Notes: generated by a model not told the origin, from the sequence alone. 64,000 nucleotides of DNA from Typha latifolia (GCA_019914945.1 CM034110.1:9255808-9319807); one strand, 5' to 3'; shown: positions 24,701 to 37,400, counted from the stretch's first letter. Program-made: numbers and translations.

Positions 24701-25991
24701 ATGGCGAGAGAGGACTATAGTCCAACTACTCCTCATCTCGCTCTCCGCTCTCTTCCGCCTTTCGTTCTCATTCGTCGTGCCGATCATCCACCATGACTCG
24801 CCGTTGTCCCCCTTGTACGATCCCAACGCCACCGCCGCCGACCGTTGGTACTCCGCCTACCGCCGCTCGCTCTCACGTCAGAGCCTCATGGGCATGGGGA
24901 ATGACGTAGCCCTGTCGGCGGCCGGGATCCGGTCACCGTTGAAGCTCGTAACCGGCGAGTACCTCATGAAGGTTTTGATCGGCACTCCGCCGTAACCCGT
25001 GTACCTCTTGATCGACAGCGGCAGCGACCTCATCTGGACTCAATGCCTCCCTTGCAGGCGTTGCTACAACCAGAGCTACGCCATTTTCGACCCACGCAAG
25101 TCCTTTACCTTCGGCTCCTTGGATTGCCCGTCGAACCCATGCGACGAGGTGACCACGTCTAACTGCTACGACGACAAGTGCATCTATACCCACTACTACG
25201 GCGATGGATCTTACGCCAGCGGTTACCTCAGCTCCGATACGCTGATCTTTAAGGCCGACGAGGGCGACCACGTCACGTTCGCCGATATGGTGCTCGGATG
25301 CAGCAACGACAATGCCGGCAGCTACCAGGCCATGGATGCCGGCATCCTCGGTCTCTCGGGTGGGTCGCTGTCGCTGACCTCACAGATCGGCAGCACCGTA
25401 GGATGGCAGTTCTCCCACTGCTTGAGCTTACTGGAAGGTAGAAGTCAGCTTAGAATTGGCAAGAGCGCGGTGCTTTCAGGGGGTTACACGCCGATGGAAG
25501 ACTTTGCTCGTAAGACAGGATTCAATTTTTATTACCTCACGTTGAATGACATCAGCGTCGACGGCGAGCGGCTGAACGTGCCGCCAGGGACGTTCAAGCG
25601 TAAACCGGACGGCACCGGCGGGTTCTTCATCGACTCCGGCACGGCGTTGACGGTGCTCTACGACGAGGCTTACTCTCTGCTTTTGAAGAAGCTGAGGGAG
25701 GTGATAACGTTGAAACCGGTGGAAGAGGGGAGTGACATGCCACTTCTATGCTATTATGGGAGCGACAAGCAGCTGGGGGAATTACCTGAGTTGACCTTCC
25801 ATTTTGAGAACCTTGATGTGGTCTTGCACACGATCAATGCCTTTGCGATAAAAGTTCCGGGCTTAATTTGTTTAGCGATGATGCCGTCGACGAGAAACAC
25901 CGCCATCCTCGGGACTCTCGCTCAGCTGAATAAGAATGTAGGGTATGACCCCGTGATGCAGAGGCTTTACATCACCGATACTATGTGTTGA
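24701..25991 (+). pseudogene. nepenthesin/CDR1-like aspartic protease with frameshift and in-frame stop
   Basis: An intronless reading frame of the plant A1B aspartic protease class is interrupted. The body frame runs 24777-24992, meets TAA at 24993-24995 within IGTPP-stop-PVYLLIDSGSD, where relatives have IGTPPQ, and continues to TGA at 25989-25991. A single C-to-T change in a CAA codon explains the stop. The ATG at 24701 lies in another frame, so the N-terminus is also broken or the start lies elsewhere. Retained features: catalytic motifs LLIDSGSDLIW (about 25005) and FIDSGTALTVL (about 25627), the nepenthesin cysteines (CLPCRRC, CPSNPC, CYDDKC) and ILGTLAQLNKNVGYD near the end. These enzymes are secreted endopeptidases used in defence and development. 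The well-kept body suggests recent inactivation, or a sequencing error. Confidence 0.8.
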
Positions 25992-25997
25992 GAGGAG

Positions 25998-26017
25998 CCA
26001 CGTACGTACGTACGTGG
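25998..26017. repeat. perfect 20-bp palindrome after the protease stop codon
   Basis: ccacgtacgtacgtacgtgg reads the same on both strands and lies 7 bp after the stop. It is built from ACGT units, which are also cores of bZIP-binding sites, but its position and regular form fit a simple repeat equally well. Confidence 0.7.
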
Positions 26018-26028
26018 TTCTTGGCGGC

Positions 26029-26068
<40 letters not shown>
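26029..26068. repeat. (TAA)13 microsatellite
   Basis: An uninterrupted TAA trinucleotide run of about 13 units lies downstream of the aspartic protease and is probably length-variable. Confidence 0.95.
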
Positions 26069-26070
<2 letters not shown>

Positions 26071-27287
26071 TAGTAGGGTTGTTTGTGTCTTAGAAAAATA
26101 GTGAAACAGAGAGGGATAGATAAATAATAATATCATATAAGGAAGATTATGATTTGCTCGAGATTATCAACATATCACAAGTGATTATAACATCTCTAGA
26201 TGACTATATCAACGAGGTTAGTTATGATTCGAATACGATCAAGATTGATATATTCAGCTGTATTCTCTTTTCCTTGTATACCGCAATAATCTTATTTCCA
26301 TGGCGGACCGTGTGGATACATAAAAAGAGTTAAATCTCTTATACCTACTACGTAGCTCGTATCCTCTTCTTCTTGCTAATGTGAATTAATTCTTATAGTT
26401 AAGCTTAATTTTGAATTAATAAGCAAAAGATTGTTAAAGAATAATCGCAGGAAAGAAAGGGCTCAGGTTTAAATATTTCTCCATTTCCCACTATCGTAGC
26501 ATCAAATAATTGATGCCCAATATTAATTAGGAAGGAGATAATGGAGAGGATATCTTGGAATTTTAAGAGAATTACGCTCTTTTCTTCTCTGCTGCACATT
26601 TGGCAATCATTCATGGGCTGCCAGGTACTCGACTGCAAGCACATTTGGCAATCATTCACTGTAGCAAACTTCGCGAATGACGAGTTACGTTGAAAACACT
26701 GCATCAAGCCCAAGAAGATACAGAGCTTATAGAAATAACAAAGAAGTTTCCGAAAGACGAGCCAGTTAGAAATGTAAAGAGAAATATAGAAGTAGACTAC
26801 AGTCTCTATCAACTACAGCAGGATTTCCAGAAATTAACAACGTAATAGAAGGCAGCAAAGATCTGCATCACAGCCTTTGAATAAAAAGAGAGACTACAAG
26901 ATCTTCTGGCTCGATTAGCACATCCAATCCGATACAGAAAAAGACTACCATCTATCAGTGATCAAAAGATTGGCCACAGGCAGTTTGAAAGCTGTACCTC
27001 TCTTACGAAGCTCGAGAAATGCATTTTCCTTATCCTGAACACTGCACTAGCAAGAGACATTATGAAAGTCAAGGGGCAAAATGCGTGGCAAAAGAATAGC
27101 ATTTGAAGAGCGAGTAATTTAGGAGATACTATGGTTATCGGTAATTAAATTGCACGTGATGAGAGACAGGTATGCATGAAGTATATCTAGTTAAATCTAG
27201 CAGCCACCTTAACCAAACGTAATGCATGATGACATGGAAGAAAAGTAGCATACGTAGGTATAACAGATGGGAAAGGAGACGTCCAAT
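26069..27287. other. intergenic DNA with decayed duplicate
   Basis: Apart from the duplicated segment at 26516-26660 there is no supported gene. The part next to 27288 should contain the PTST 3' untranslated region. Confidence 0.45.
26516..26660 (+). repeat. duplicated segment, copy 2 (3' of the aspartic protease)
   Basis: Diverged direct copy of 24430-24570, sharing ggaaggagataatgg and catttggcaatcattcatgggc. The phrase gcacatttggcaatcattca occurs twice inside it (about 26595 and 26638). It carries no usable reading frame. It suggests that the protease was once tandemly duplicated and the downstream copy lost except for its 5' edge. Confidence 0.65.
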
Positions 27288-30200
27288 TTATCTATCTACC
27301 CTCAGAACATTGTTGGTAATATTTCCACTAGAGACAATCTCTCGCCGTGAATCAATTCTCCAACTACCATCCACAATAAACTTTATCTGATAGCAAGAAG
27401 AAGTACGTGAGTGAGCATAATTTGAAAGAAGTGGATCTAAATTTCATGTAGATTTAGAAACTAAACTAAGCTTAGTTAATGGTAGCTAATCATACCTCAT
27501 AAACCCCAGGATAGAGCCATAATACTGCTGACCAGAGCAATGGTTGCCTGCATGGTCTTATAAGAGACATATTAACAATCAGTAAAAGTTCTAAGTTTGT
27601 CAGTCTATATTTCAATAACAAAATAAAGCTACAGATTAAAGGACAATTCTTTCAACATGATTTGAAGGAATAACAAATGAATCCATTTTCGTTCATTTGC
27701 TTGATTATCAAAAGGAGATGGCAAATGAACTATTACATGGAGTATCAACTTAAAGCTTTACTTTGTAATCACTAAGTCCAAGAATCAAAATGTAAGCATC
27801 TTCTTCTTGCAGTCTTCTAACAGAAAGATTCAGATATCAAGAAAAAGTATACATAATTATTGGGGAAAACTAAAGTAACTGGTCAGAAATATGTACAAGA
27901 AAAGAACAAAGAAATTGTTATGAGAAGGAAAGACTGGCTATACACCTATATCGACAACATAGATGTGGAACTCAATGCTGAAATCTAAGGAAAGAAATGC
28001 TTCTTTAGTTTAAAAAAGAGGGCACACTACCTAGAATGCTACAAATGAAAATTATTAACCAAAATAGGAATTAAGGACCTGGATGTAGATGGACTTCTGG
28101 TTGATGATGGATCCAGATCCATTTTGATCCGATGCTGCCAACCATTAAAGCTACCAGCAAGCTCTACAATTTCTCCATCCGCCAAGTATTTTATGTGAAC
28201 CTATATGAAGAAAACCATTTTATAATAATACGGGCATTCAGCCTAACAGGCACAAATTCCTAAATGCAACTTCTAGAAAAATGAAAAGAAACAAAGGTAC
28301 TTCTTTTAATCCATTAAGGTTCTCTTCAGCTGCTCGGAGTGCCACATCTTTCTGCGCAACATTTCGCTGTATATTGGCAATCTTAGCTTCGGCTTTAGCT
28401 TGCAAATTGAATAGCTCAAGCTGAAATATATACCAGAAATTCTCTTTGCTCATTTAAGATGGAACAGGAATATATACCAGAAATTCAGTCATTTATATCA
28501 GAATGATAGTTTAATAGGATCAATATCATAACAACGTACTATGATGACACCTAACCAGATTAGGCCTAACCATTACCAAAAGCATGATACAGAAAGATGG
28601 ATGTCTTTATGTAAACAGGTTCAACACAGTAATTTTATGTCCATGAAAAATTAGTCATAAGAAGCTAAAACTTCAATGAGAAAATACTATATATAACTCT
28701 TATGAGAATAATTAGGAAAAGATAACAGCAAGCAAAGCACATAGGTAAATCTCATAACTTCGACTGTTGCTCCATTATAAGAGTAATAAAGGAGAGAACC
28801 TCACTGGGATAACAGTTCCATGTTACATACATGATACACAATGCTCTATGGATTAGATGCTTCAAGAAAACAATAAATAGGCCAAGCCAACATGAAAGCC
28901 TATTTGAACTTCATGAAGTTTTGTCATTTAGGTTTATTTGAAACTTGGACCTGGTTATTCTAGAACATGTAAATTTCCCATCATCCTCTTAACACTATTT
29001 GCCGGGATAAGGTTTATCATTAGCATGTTTTCTAATAAAGTGACTAATAAACAATCTTCTAAGGAGAGATTGAAAGAGATTTAGGCAAATTATGCGAATA
29101 TTACTACCTTCTCCTCTTTGATCCGTTGCTCCAATTGGGAAAGTTCGATCTCCTTTTGATGCTACGAAGATTATCAGACAGTTGATTGATTTATCATTAT
29201 AAGCTCCAATTATCCAACAACTCCACAAGAAGATACAGGAAGAGAAAGCTTACCAGTAAAGCCTTTAATCGATTGATTTCGTTTTGATTGCCCTTTTCAG
29301 AAGCCTTTAGGATGACATAGCAAGGAGAAAAATCAGAAGTTGGAATAGGAAGACAACAGTCTAGAGAAGAAGAGGTAAATAATCATAATAATGCACCAAC
29401 CTTGGATGTCAGTTCCTCATCAAAATTGGTGTCTTCACCTGATGAAACGCCATTCCTATATATAAATTAAAAAAAAATAGAGAATGATGTTATACACTTG
29501 TACCTCCAGCCTCAAGATTACATAAGTTCCAGGAATGTAATAATTTCCAGTAACAAGTTCTACTCCAGCATACAACATAAATAGGTATATACGATTGACT
29601 TTTACTAAACGAGGAGGTTGGGGTAAAATAAGGAAAATAATTCTGACAGATGTAGTGGTCTTCCAGAAATTAACTATACCAAATCTTTAATGAGAGAAAA
29701 GACTAAATCAGAGTCTTATAGTTTACTTGCAAGAAAGTTCTTCTGAAGATGAGCCTTCACTTGGAAAGAGATGTTCTAGCAAGTGCTCCATATACCTACT
29801 AATATTATATTTTACTCATCAAAATAATATATCCAAAACAGCAGTTCTATTTCTCTGAGAGACTAACCTTTTAGGAAGCTGTTCCTTTGAGGTAAGAGTT
29901 AGTTGCTGAGATATCATAGGAACTGCAAGGAACCCAGCCCACATTACATTAAACTTAGCTGCTCTTAAACACATCAACCAGGCCACTTTTTCACATTGAA
30001 GTTCATAATTTACCTGTATCAATGTTACCGGAGTCCAATGTAGTAGAACCAAGCACCAAGACATTATTCATATCTACATCTATATTTCCACAATCATCTA
30101 AATAATAGACTGGCTCATAAGAAGCAAATCTGCAAGTAAAGAATCTCTTTTACCAAGTACCTTCCATGGGATCCAATTCGCCGGTCTGCAAAAATTTTGC

Positions 30201-31045
30201 TGCCTTAAATTGCAAGGTAACAACAGAAGAATCTGAAGGTCCATAAACTTCGGCATCAGTGCTTATTGAAATTGCACCATTTGGATTAACATTACATTCC
30301 TCCAGTACAGTGGGCTCGTCCGTTAAGGAGATGCATTCAGGAGAAACAGTCAATTTCTCTACTTGACCTTTTAGAAAAATTACAAAGCTATCATGAAAAG
30401 AATCAGTGTCATTGCAACTACAGAGCAACCAACCCAATTCAATAGCAACAAGAAAATTTTAGACCTGAACTTTCCTCCTCGCAAGTATCGCTACGTTCTA
30501 GGTTTTCATCAGAATTATTAGTAAGAAGCTCTGAGATTGCTTTGTATCCTCTCCGCCTAACAACATTTGCCAAGTCCTTTCTACAGATATCACAGAAAGA
30601 AACACTTCATTTCTCCAATTTCTTACCATAACTACAACAAGAAATCTTTAGAAGCCTAGTGATCAAGAAAGACCCGACAAACCTTCCATGATCGGAAAGC
30701 TCCTTAAGCGACGGCATCCGGTTCTCAGGGAGCCCAATCGCTGCTATGAACCCACGGAGCTCGTCGCCGAGTTCCTCGCTGCTCATCCTGCGCCGAGATG
30801 GCTTCGCCTTTTTCCTGGAACAAATCAAAACCACCAAGGAAATCAACGAAACCCACTTCAAGAGACACCAAACAATCGTGGGATTGGAACAAGTACCTGG
30901 GCTGCTCCTTGGAGCACGACAATGTGAGGCTTCCGCGAAGCGGGTTCTGATGGGTTTTCCATCCGAGAGGCGATCTCTCTAATTTCGAGGAGGAAGGGAA
31001 GGGGACGAGGTTATGGAAAGGGTTTGGGAAATGGCGGAGAGCCAT
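27288..31045 (-). CDS. PTST2/PTST3-like plastid starch protein (coiled coil + CBM48)
   Basis: Fourteen exons: 31045-30897, 30814-30683, 30580-30465, 30367-30161, 30109-30014, 29922-29868, 29795-29727, 29455-29401, 29304-29254, 29161-29108, 28420-28301, 28200-28079, 27547-27496 and 27386-27288, giving 458 residues. The N-terminus (MALRHFPNPFHNLVPFPSSS) is transit-peptide-like. Conserved blocks are SSEELGDELRGFIAAIGLPE and LANVVRRRGYKAISELL. An acidic variable region precedes a coiled coil (about 293-368; EINRLKALLHQKEIELSQLE). The C-terminal CBM48 domain has VELAGSFNGWQ, LYPGVYEIKFIVDGSWR and NNVLRVDR. PTST2/3 bind glucans and work with starch synthase 4 in granule initiation. Intron 4 has two candidate acceptors; only the one at 30109 keeps the frame. 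PTST2 versus PTST3 cannot be decided here. Confidence 0.9.
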
Positions 31046-32909
31046 GGAGAAGATTGAAGCATCGAAACGAGAGAGAGAGAGGTTTTGGCTTTTGTTCCAG
31101 CCTTCGATCGACGTTTCTGGTATTTTTTTATTTTTATTTTGCCTGTCTATATAGTTTCTTTTACATTTACACGCTTCACAAATCTCTTATTATTATTTAC
31201 TTGCGGATAAACCCCCCCATAAAGTTAATTTTTGCATCGAGACCCCTTAGAGTCCTCGTATTTACGTCGGTATCCCTTCAAACTAGCTAAACATAATAAT
31301 AATAACAATAATAATAATAATAATAATTATAATAATTATGCCAATTCCACCTATGCTCCCGAATAGACCTCCTCATGTATGAAATAACACGTGTGATTAA
31401 CTTTAAGTCCTTTATGATCTATTTTGCTCTTATTTTAGAATAAATAAATTGAAAAAAAATTTAAGGACATAATATTTATTTATTTTTTTCTAATTAACAT
31501 CGTTAAGAGAGTGAGAAAAGTTAGATAAGGGAGGAAAAAAATATACATAAGATGTCTAGATAAAAATAGGCTATAATTCAGAGTCTAGATATAACTAATC
31601 CTAAAATTTACTAATAAATTTATTAAAAGAGTTATACGAGTCTAGCCCAAGTGTGAGGCCCATTGGAGCTTCGATATTATTACGAGTGTGACCGATCACT
31701 ACGGGCTGGGCCACAATTTATTGGGCCGGATTTAGACCAAATCTGGGCCCATGGGCTGTTAATTATTACATAATTAGGATGAGGAAATTTCCCAAAAGGG
31801 GTCCATTTCAGTCAGGTAATAATAACTATGTTTATTTTTTTTTTTTTAAAAAAATTTATCTTTAGTATCATTGTCAGTGCCATGCAATTTAATTAGATAC
31901 ATATCTTGGACTTGTGCCTTCCTACAAAGAAGAAATCTAGAAGATGGACCCACAGCAGCCCAAATAGGATTAAAAGAAAGAAGCATAGCAAGATAAACAA
32001 ATAGATGGGTCAATGGATTCACATGTCCTTGAATTGGTCTATAACCAATTAGTCTTTCTTCACACAACTTGTGGTGTAAGAAATTGAAGAGACTTAAACA
32101 AGTACTAAAACTCAAAAAACATGATATCAGATGTATGTCAGTCCTGTGATTGTTGCTGAAATCAAATACAGAGAGGATAATTATAGCGAGCAATCGATTG
32201 ATACGTTAGTGCACATTCAATATCGCTCGTAATTATAAGTATATATTTGCGGCTTGAGTTCATAGAAAATTTATACAACTTAGTGTAGACAATCTAAGAG
32301 ACAAACCTTCTCTACTCTCCTCTCTATCTCTCTATAGGCATTGGGATGTGGTGTTGTTCTTAAAATTTAAGGACAAGAAGACTGACATCCCTCTTTGTTA
32401 GCTATTATTGAGATTCATACATTACTGACACCAATGCGAATCTAATCTTAGTTTTCTCTCCTCTCTTTTAGACAAAAGAATCTAATCCTACTTGCAAACT
32501 GTTTAAGAGTTATATAATATGAGTACTACCAGACAAGACACGTTTCTTCCGGTACACCCAAACCTCCCTGTCCATGTGACATTTATATATAACTGATCAC
32601 AAATTATACAAACATTTTTTTGATTTTTTTTTTTTGATTTATTTATGCTTGTAATGAGTTTCTCATGGAAACTTACATCCCAAGAGTAAGTTTATATGAG
32701 AAACTTATTTCAAGAATGGATTTGATAGCTCAATGATGTCGTTTGTGGATCTACTGGTGCACACAATGAGACAATCTATACACACTCACCAACAAAAGTA
32801 GCAAATCTCAGGATCAGAAAGGGGGAAAAGATATGCAATGCCATTCTTTCTACTCCTCTTCCTAGCCTTGTACTGTCAAGTCTAAACAAGATCTTGTGTC
32901 TTTTTGCAG
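31046..32909. other. PTST promoter side and MYB 3' side, with TGGGCC/GGCCCA cluster
   Basis: Upstream of PTST there is an AAT-type microsatellite (31288-31340). At 31660-31750 four GGCCCA or TGGGCC words fall within about 90 bp. From 31800 to 32900 the DNA is AT-rich; the part just below 32910 should contain the MYB 3' untranslated region. No additional gene is supported. Confidence 0.45.
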
Positions 32910-34105
32910 TCAGAACTGGTACATGGTCCTCTCCTGCCCTTTAATGTTGCCTTTCTGGTCATCCATAATAGAAGTAGAACTAAGCAGTTGCTTGACCTCC
33001 TCATAGTTGTACTCTAATGGAGCTTCCCAGCTGAAGAGCTCATCAATACATCTATCTACCTGAGACCCAAGTAGTAACTTTTGGCTCTCCGGAGGCCCAC
33101 CAAAGAGCGAGCTCTCAAAACCCATCTCCTTGCCATAGCTGCTGCAGCTCTGGTCACCACCAAACATGATCATTTGAGAGTTCTCCTTCATCTGGTATTG
33201 GCATAAACCTTCAAATATAGTAGAAGTACTGGGGATTGTAGGCAAGTGTTCATAGCCTGTTACACTGTAGTAGTTTTGTAATGAGGAGGAGGAGGAGGAG
33301 GAGGATGACAAGAGGAGTTGCTGCTGCTGCTGCTGCTGCTGCAGTTGATGATAATGATGATGATGATGATGTTGGTTTGGTTTCTTTTGGCAAGGAACAA
33401 GTCCTAAGAACTTCTTCTTGAGCTTGGTGTTCCAATAATTCTTGATATCATTGTCTGTCCTACCTGGGAGCTTGGAAGCTATGATGGACCACCTGCAATT
33501 ATGGCAAGAATGGAGGGAAAAAATTGGCTCTTTAGATCTTAAAAGTTTCATGCATGAGAACAAATTAGCATCTACACATACATATCCACAAATTTAATTG
33601 CACATAAATCTATTAAATGATGACTACACATACACACACACAGAGAGAGAGAGAGAGAGAAGGATCTGACCAACAAAAACAAATTTAGCATACCTTTTTC
33701 TTAAGAAAAAAGAAGAAAGAACAAAAAAGAAGTAGTGCATAGGAGTTTTGTTTATTTTCTCACCTGCTTCCAATAGTGGCAAAGAGGGTGCAGATGATCC
33801 TATCCTCATCATCTGAGAACTCTCCATGCTTTATATTTGGCCTCAGGTAGTTTAGCCATCTCAGCCTGCAACTCTTCCCACATCTCTTCAAACCTACCAA
33901 AAGAAATCAGCCAACAAATCTATATAAGTTGATATCAAAAGAAAAGAGAAGTATACTAATATGTCTTACCAGCTTTGTGAGGGAGAGCAATCCAATTGCC
34001 ACCAGTTCCGTACTTCTCTATGAACTCTTTCAGCTTGGCATCCTCCTCTGCAGACCAGGGACCCTTCTTCACATTAGCTTTGTCACAACAAGGAGCCCTT
34101 CCCAT
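32910..34105 (-). CDS. R2R3-MYB transcription factor, RAX/subgroup 14 type
   Basis: Three exons (34105-33970, 33893-33764, 33492-32910) give 282 residues, with introns after codons 45 (phase 1) and 88 (phase 2), the typical R2R3-MYB arrangement. It starts [21 protein letters not shown]2 contains [19 protein letters not shown] and R3 contains [20 protein letters not shown] and [19 protein letters not shown]. The [10 protein letters not shown] and [11 protein letters not shown] signatures match the RAX/Blind group, nuclear factors controlling axillary meristem formation (related members control other traits such as Casparian strip formation). No bHLH-binding signature is seen in R3. The C-terminal region has His, Gln and Ser homopolymers and an acidic, glutamate-bearing end likely to activate transcription. 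Exact orthology needs a tree. Confidence 0.93.
33283..33371 (-). repeat. three adjacent codon repeats in the MYB gene (Ser, Gln, His)
   Basis: On the plus strand, GAG repeats (33283-33304), CTG repeats (33317-33343) and ATG repeats (33347-33371) follow each other. On the coding strand they give runs of serine, glutamine and histidine. Such runs expand or contract by slippage and can tune activation strength. Confidence 0.9.
33626..33661. repeat. CA/GA compound microsatellite in MYB intron 2
   Basis: A short CA run passes into a GA run of about 10 units inside the intron between 33493 and 33763. Confidence 0.85.
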
Positions 34106-34412
34106 GTTCCTCAACAAAATCTTCTCCTCCTCCTCCTCTCTTCCTCGCTACGCTTCTCTTTTGTCCTTATGGGTGAGCTCTAATTATTTGGTGGTGGAAA
34201 TGCCTGACCTTGGAAAAAGACCCAGGCTTCTAAGGAAGATAGAAAAGATTGACATAGACTGGTGGACCAATGGAAAGCTTTGATGACAGTATTATATTAC
34301 ATCTACCAAAGTTGTGAGAAGTCAAAGTATAGCTGTCTGGCTTCCATCATTTCAATCCCTGTAATATTTCCTCTCATCTTTCATAAACTATGCCATCCCT
34401 GTACCTTCGAAA

Positions 34413-34481
<69 letters not shown>

Positions 34482-37400
34482 GATCTTTGTTACCATTGGT
34501 TAAGCTAGGTGGTGATATCATCCATATTCCAAGGTGTATATAGTTGCATGCATGTACGTATACATGTTCGTATATATCAAGGCTTTCTCATGAAAGCAAA
34601 TACTTAGCAACATTGCTTAGCTGCATGTCTGCATGTGATTACATTTGGTTGCTTAGTTGAGTATATTATGAACTTTGACTTGGTAATGCTATTCTTTAAA
34701 TCTTAAGAGAGCCCTACTTGGACTTTTCTTCTTTATTCTTAGCATCAACTATTACAAGAAATATGTTTCGGCGAAAACTTGAATATCTAAAAGAAACAGC
34801 CAAAATAATAATTAACATGGTGATGAGTCAAAGTTAGTGGAGGAAATTTTATGTATATTTGAAGCTTGGCATTGGATTCTTTGATCTACTTTCCCAAGTA
34901 CTCCTGCTCTTTTGTGACCATACCAAACCTTGCGAAAAAAAAAATATATATATCCATGCTATATATCTTGCATACTTTTCTTTCTTGGGGGTATAATTAA
35001 TTGGAACTTAGAATGGACACTAAATCTAATACCAAATTACGAGGCGAAGTAATATTAGTTTCAGATGCTCTTGATCTTGATCAGTGACTAGCTATAACAC
35101 AAGCATATGGATTGAATTAAATTCAGACTATTTGCTGGTCACCAATCATGCCTGTTGTCAATGTTTCTCATTAAGGAATCGTCCTCGGATTGAAACTGAA
35201 AGCTAAACCACCGAATCGTTACAAGTCAAATTGGCTGTCAGCTGTCTGCGTAGTTTGTATTCATTATGATCATGCATGTTGAAATATTCAAACCATGCAT
35301 CTCTGATAAGAAAATCGTTAAACTTTTCTATCATTATTTGTCTCATCAAGTAGACTGACTAAATTTAGATCGTAGACGGCACAGGAATCATATACTATTA
35401 ATGTTTATCGAATCTAGTTTCCTTCTATATCTTATAAACTCTAACTACCGATGCTACTACTATCAACAAACTGTTGCTATTTGAGACATGGATGAAGTTA
35501 ATTTAGGAGTACAATATAATTATTATGCAGTTACTCTTTGTCGGATTAGGCCTCCTCATAAGCAGTCCTTAGTCTGACTCGTAATAAATACTAGTTTAAT
35601 TATGCCTATGTTGTTTTGTTTTTTTGTCTTTGTTTTGTTGGAGTAGGAGATGGTAAGATCTCTTTTGGCTAAATTTTAAATAAGAGATTAAGAGTGTGGA
35701 ATTACTCTCATCAAGATAGGTCTGTTGCAGCAAATTAGTAGTTATTGAGAATAGTGGGAACTCTTTTTTTATCCTCCCAAAAAGTTGTTTGGTGCTCATT
35801 GATTCCTTATCTTTTTCTTTGTAATTTTTAATTTATTTTACATTATTCTAATCATCTTTCAAGTAAAATATATTACAAGTACGAACTTATTTAATTAGGA
35901 GAATGGCATAAGTTTTGGGTACATAAATATAAAGACATAGAGAGCTAATCTTTTCAGTTGGTGAACAAAGACCTGTGGTGAGATCGTCCAGAGTCTGCGT
36001 TGAATGTGAAATGGTGCATAGAGATGTGCTGTGCATAGGACACATGAGTGGAACAAAATGAGTGTAAAGCATTGTAGACTGTCCTATAAGAAACATGTAG
36101 GAAGCTAGTATATTGAGAACAACAAAATGGATCAAAAAAGAATTTGTCATAGATTGTCACCGTGTATAAATTTTGTGCTAGCCGACTATGTATAAGTGGG
36201 TGTATTTTCTCATATTAATCTTATCTGAATTTTGTAGAGTTTATGTACGTTGTATCTCGCATAATATATTTGTTACTGCCCTATTATTTATGAACAACAT
36301 ATTTAGAGAGAAGAAAATAAAATGACTAATTTACTTCTAAAAAGTGAAGGGAGTGATCAATATTTTTAGTCAATCTCTACAACTTCAACCATTGAAGAGG
36401 GAATATTTAGATGGAAGTATTATTATTTGTCTTTCTATATACAGTGGTAGAGCTAAGAATCCACATTAGTATGGCTTTGGATTTAGATGCCTGCTTCAAA
36501 GTATATAGGCATTTAACCACGAAAAAAAAAAATACTAATCATTTCTAGGCATATTGCATCTACGTACAGGCAGATTAATTTAATCATGCACGTTTGGATT
36601 TTTTTTTTCTAAAAAAAAAAAAAATCTTGTCATGCATGACACCACCCACCATCAATTTGTTGGTAAAATTAATACAAATCTACTAGAGAAGTCTCTGACC
36701 ACATTCAATAGAGTAAACAAATTAGCCTCTAAATTTTTGTTTCCGAATCATTCATTACTAACAGAGATAATGTCCAAGTGTGATAAGGATGAGTCCATCA
36801 ACTAGTTAGGAAAATTATTATCACCTAAAGATAGTAACTTTGTCATTTATCTTTTCTGTTTATGAGAAAAAGTATGTGTACCAAGTTGCATTGCTTCTGT
36901 TGATTAAAGACCGTGATTGCATCGATCCTATTTTGTCAAAAGGGTTGGCAGATTAGTTGTTGAGAATGAAAAGGATTGGTATAATAAGGTGACATGTGTC
37001 GAGTTAGTCACTGTGTTAATGACATAAAACATAAACGAATCTTCGTCAATCATGCATTACTCTAAGATTAGTACTGTTACAAGGACGGGGTTTGTTGGAT
37101 TTGTGAATTTATTACTCAACTCCAGAGTACATGATTATTACATATGGAGCATAGCAAATCATTAGTAGGAGCAGATTAGTGATCACATGTTACACCAAAT
37201 TGAGATTTAAAAAAAAGAAGAAAAGATTTCATAAATGGATAAGAGATCATGTTGGTTCTTCTTAATCTTAGTGATGAAATAACAAAATTTGATAAGTTTT
37301 GCCTGCCTCAGTGTATAATCAACACCAATTAATGAAGCATAGGATATTTAGTAGAAGAGAAAAAAAATTCATTTTGGTTATATATTAACTCGATTCTTTC

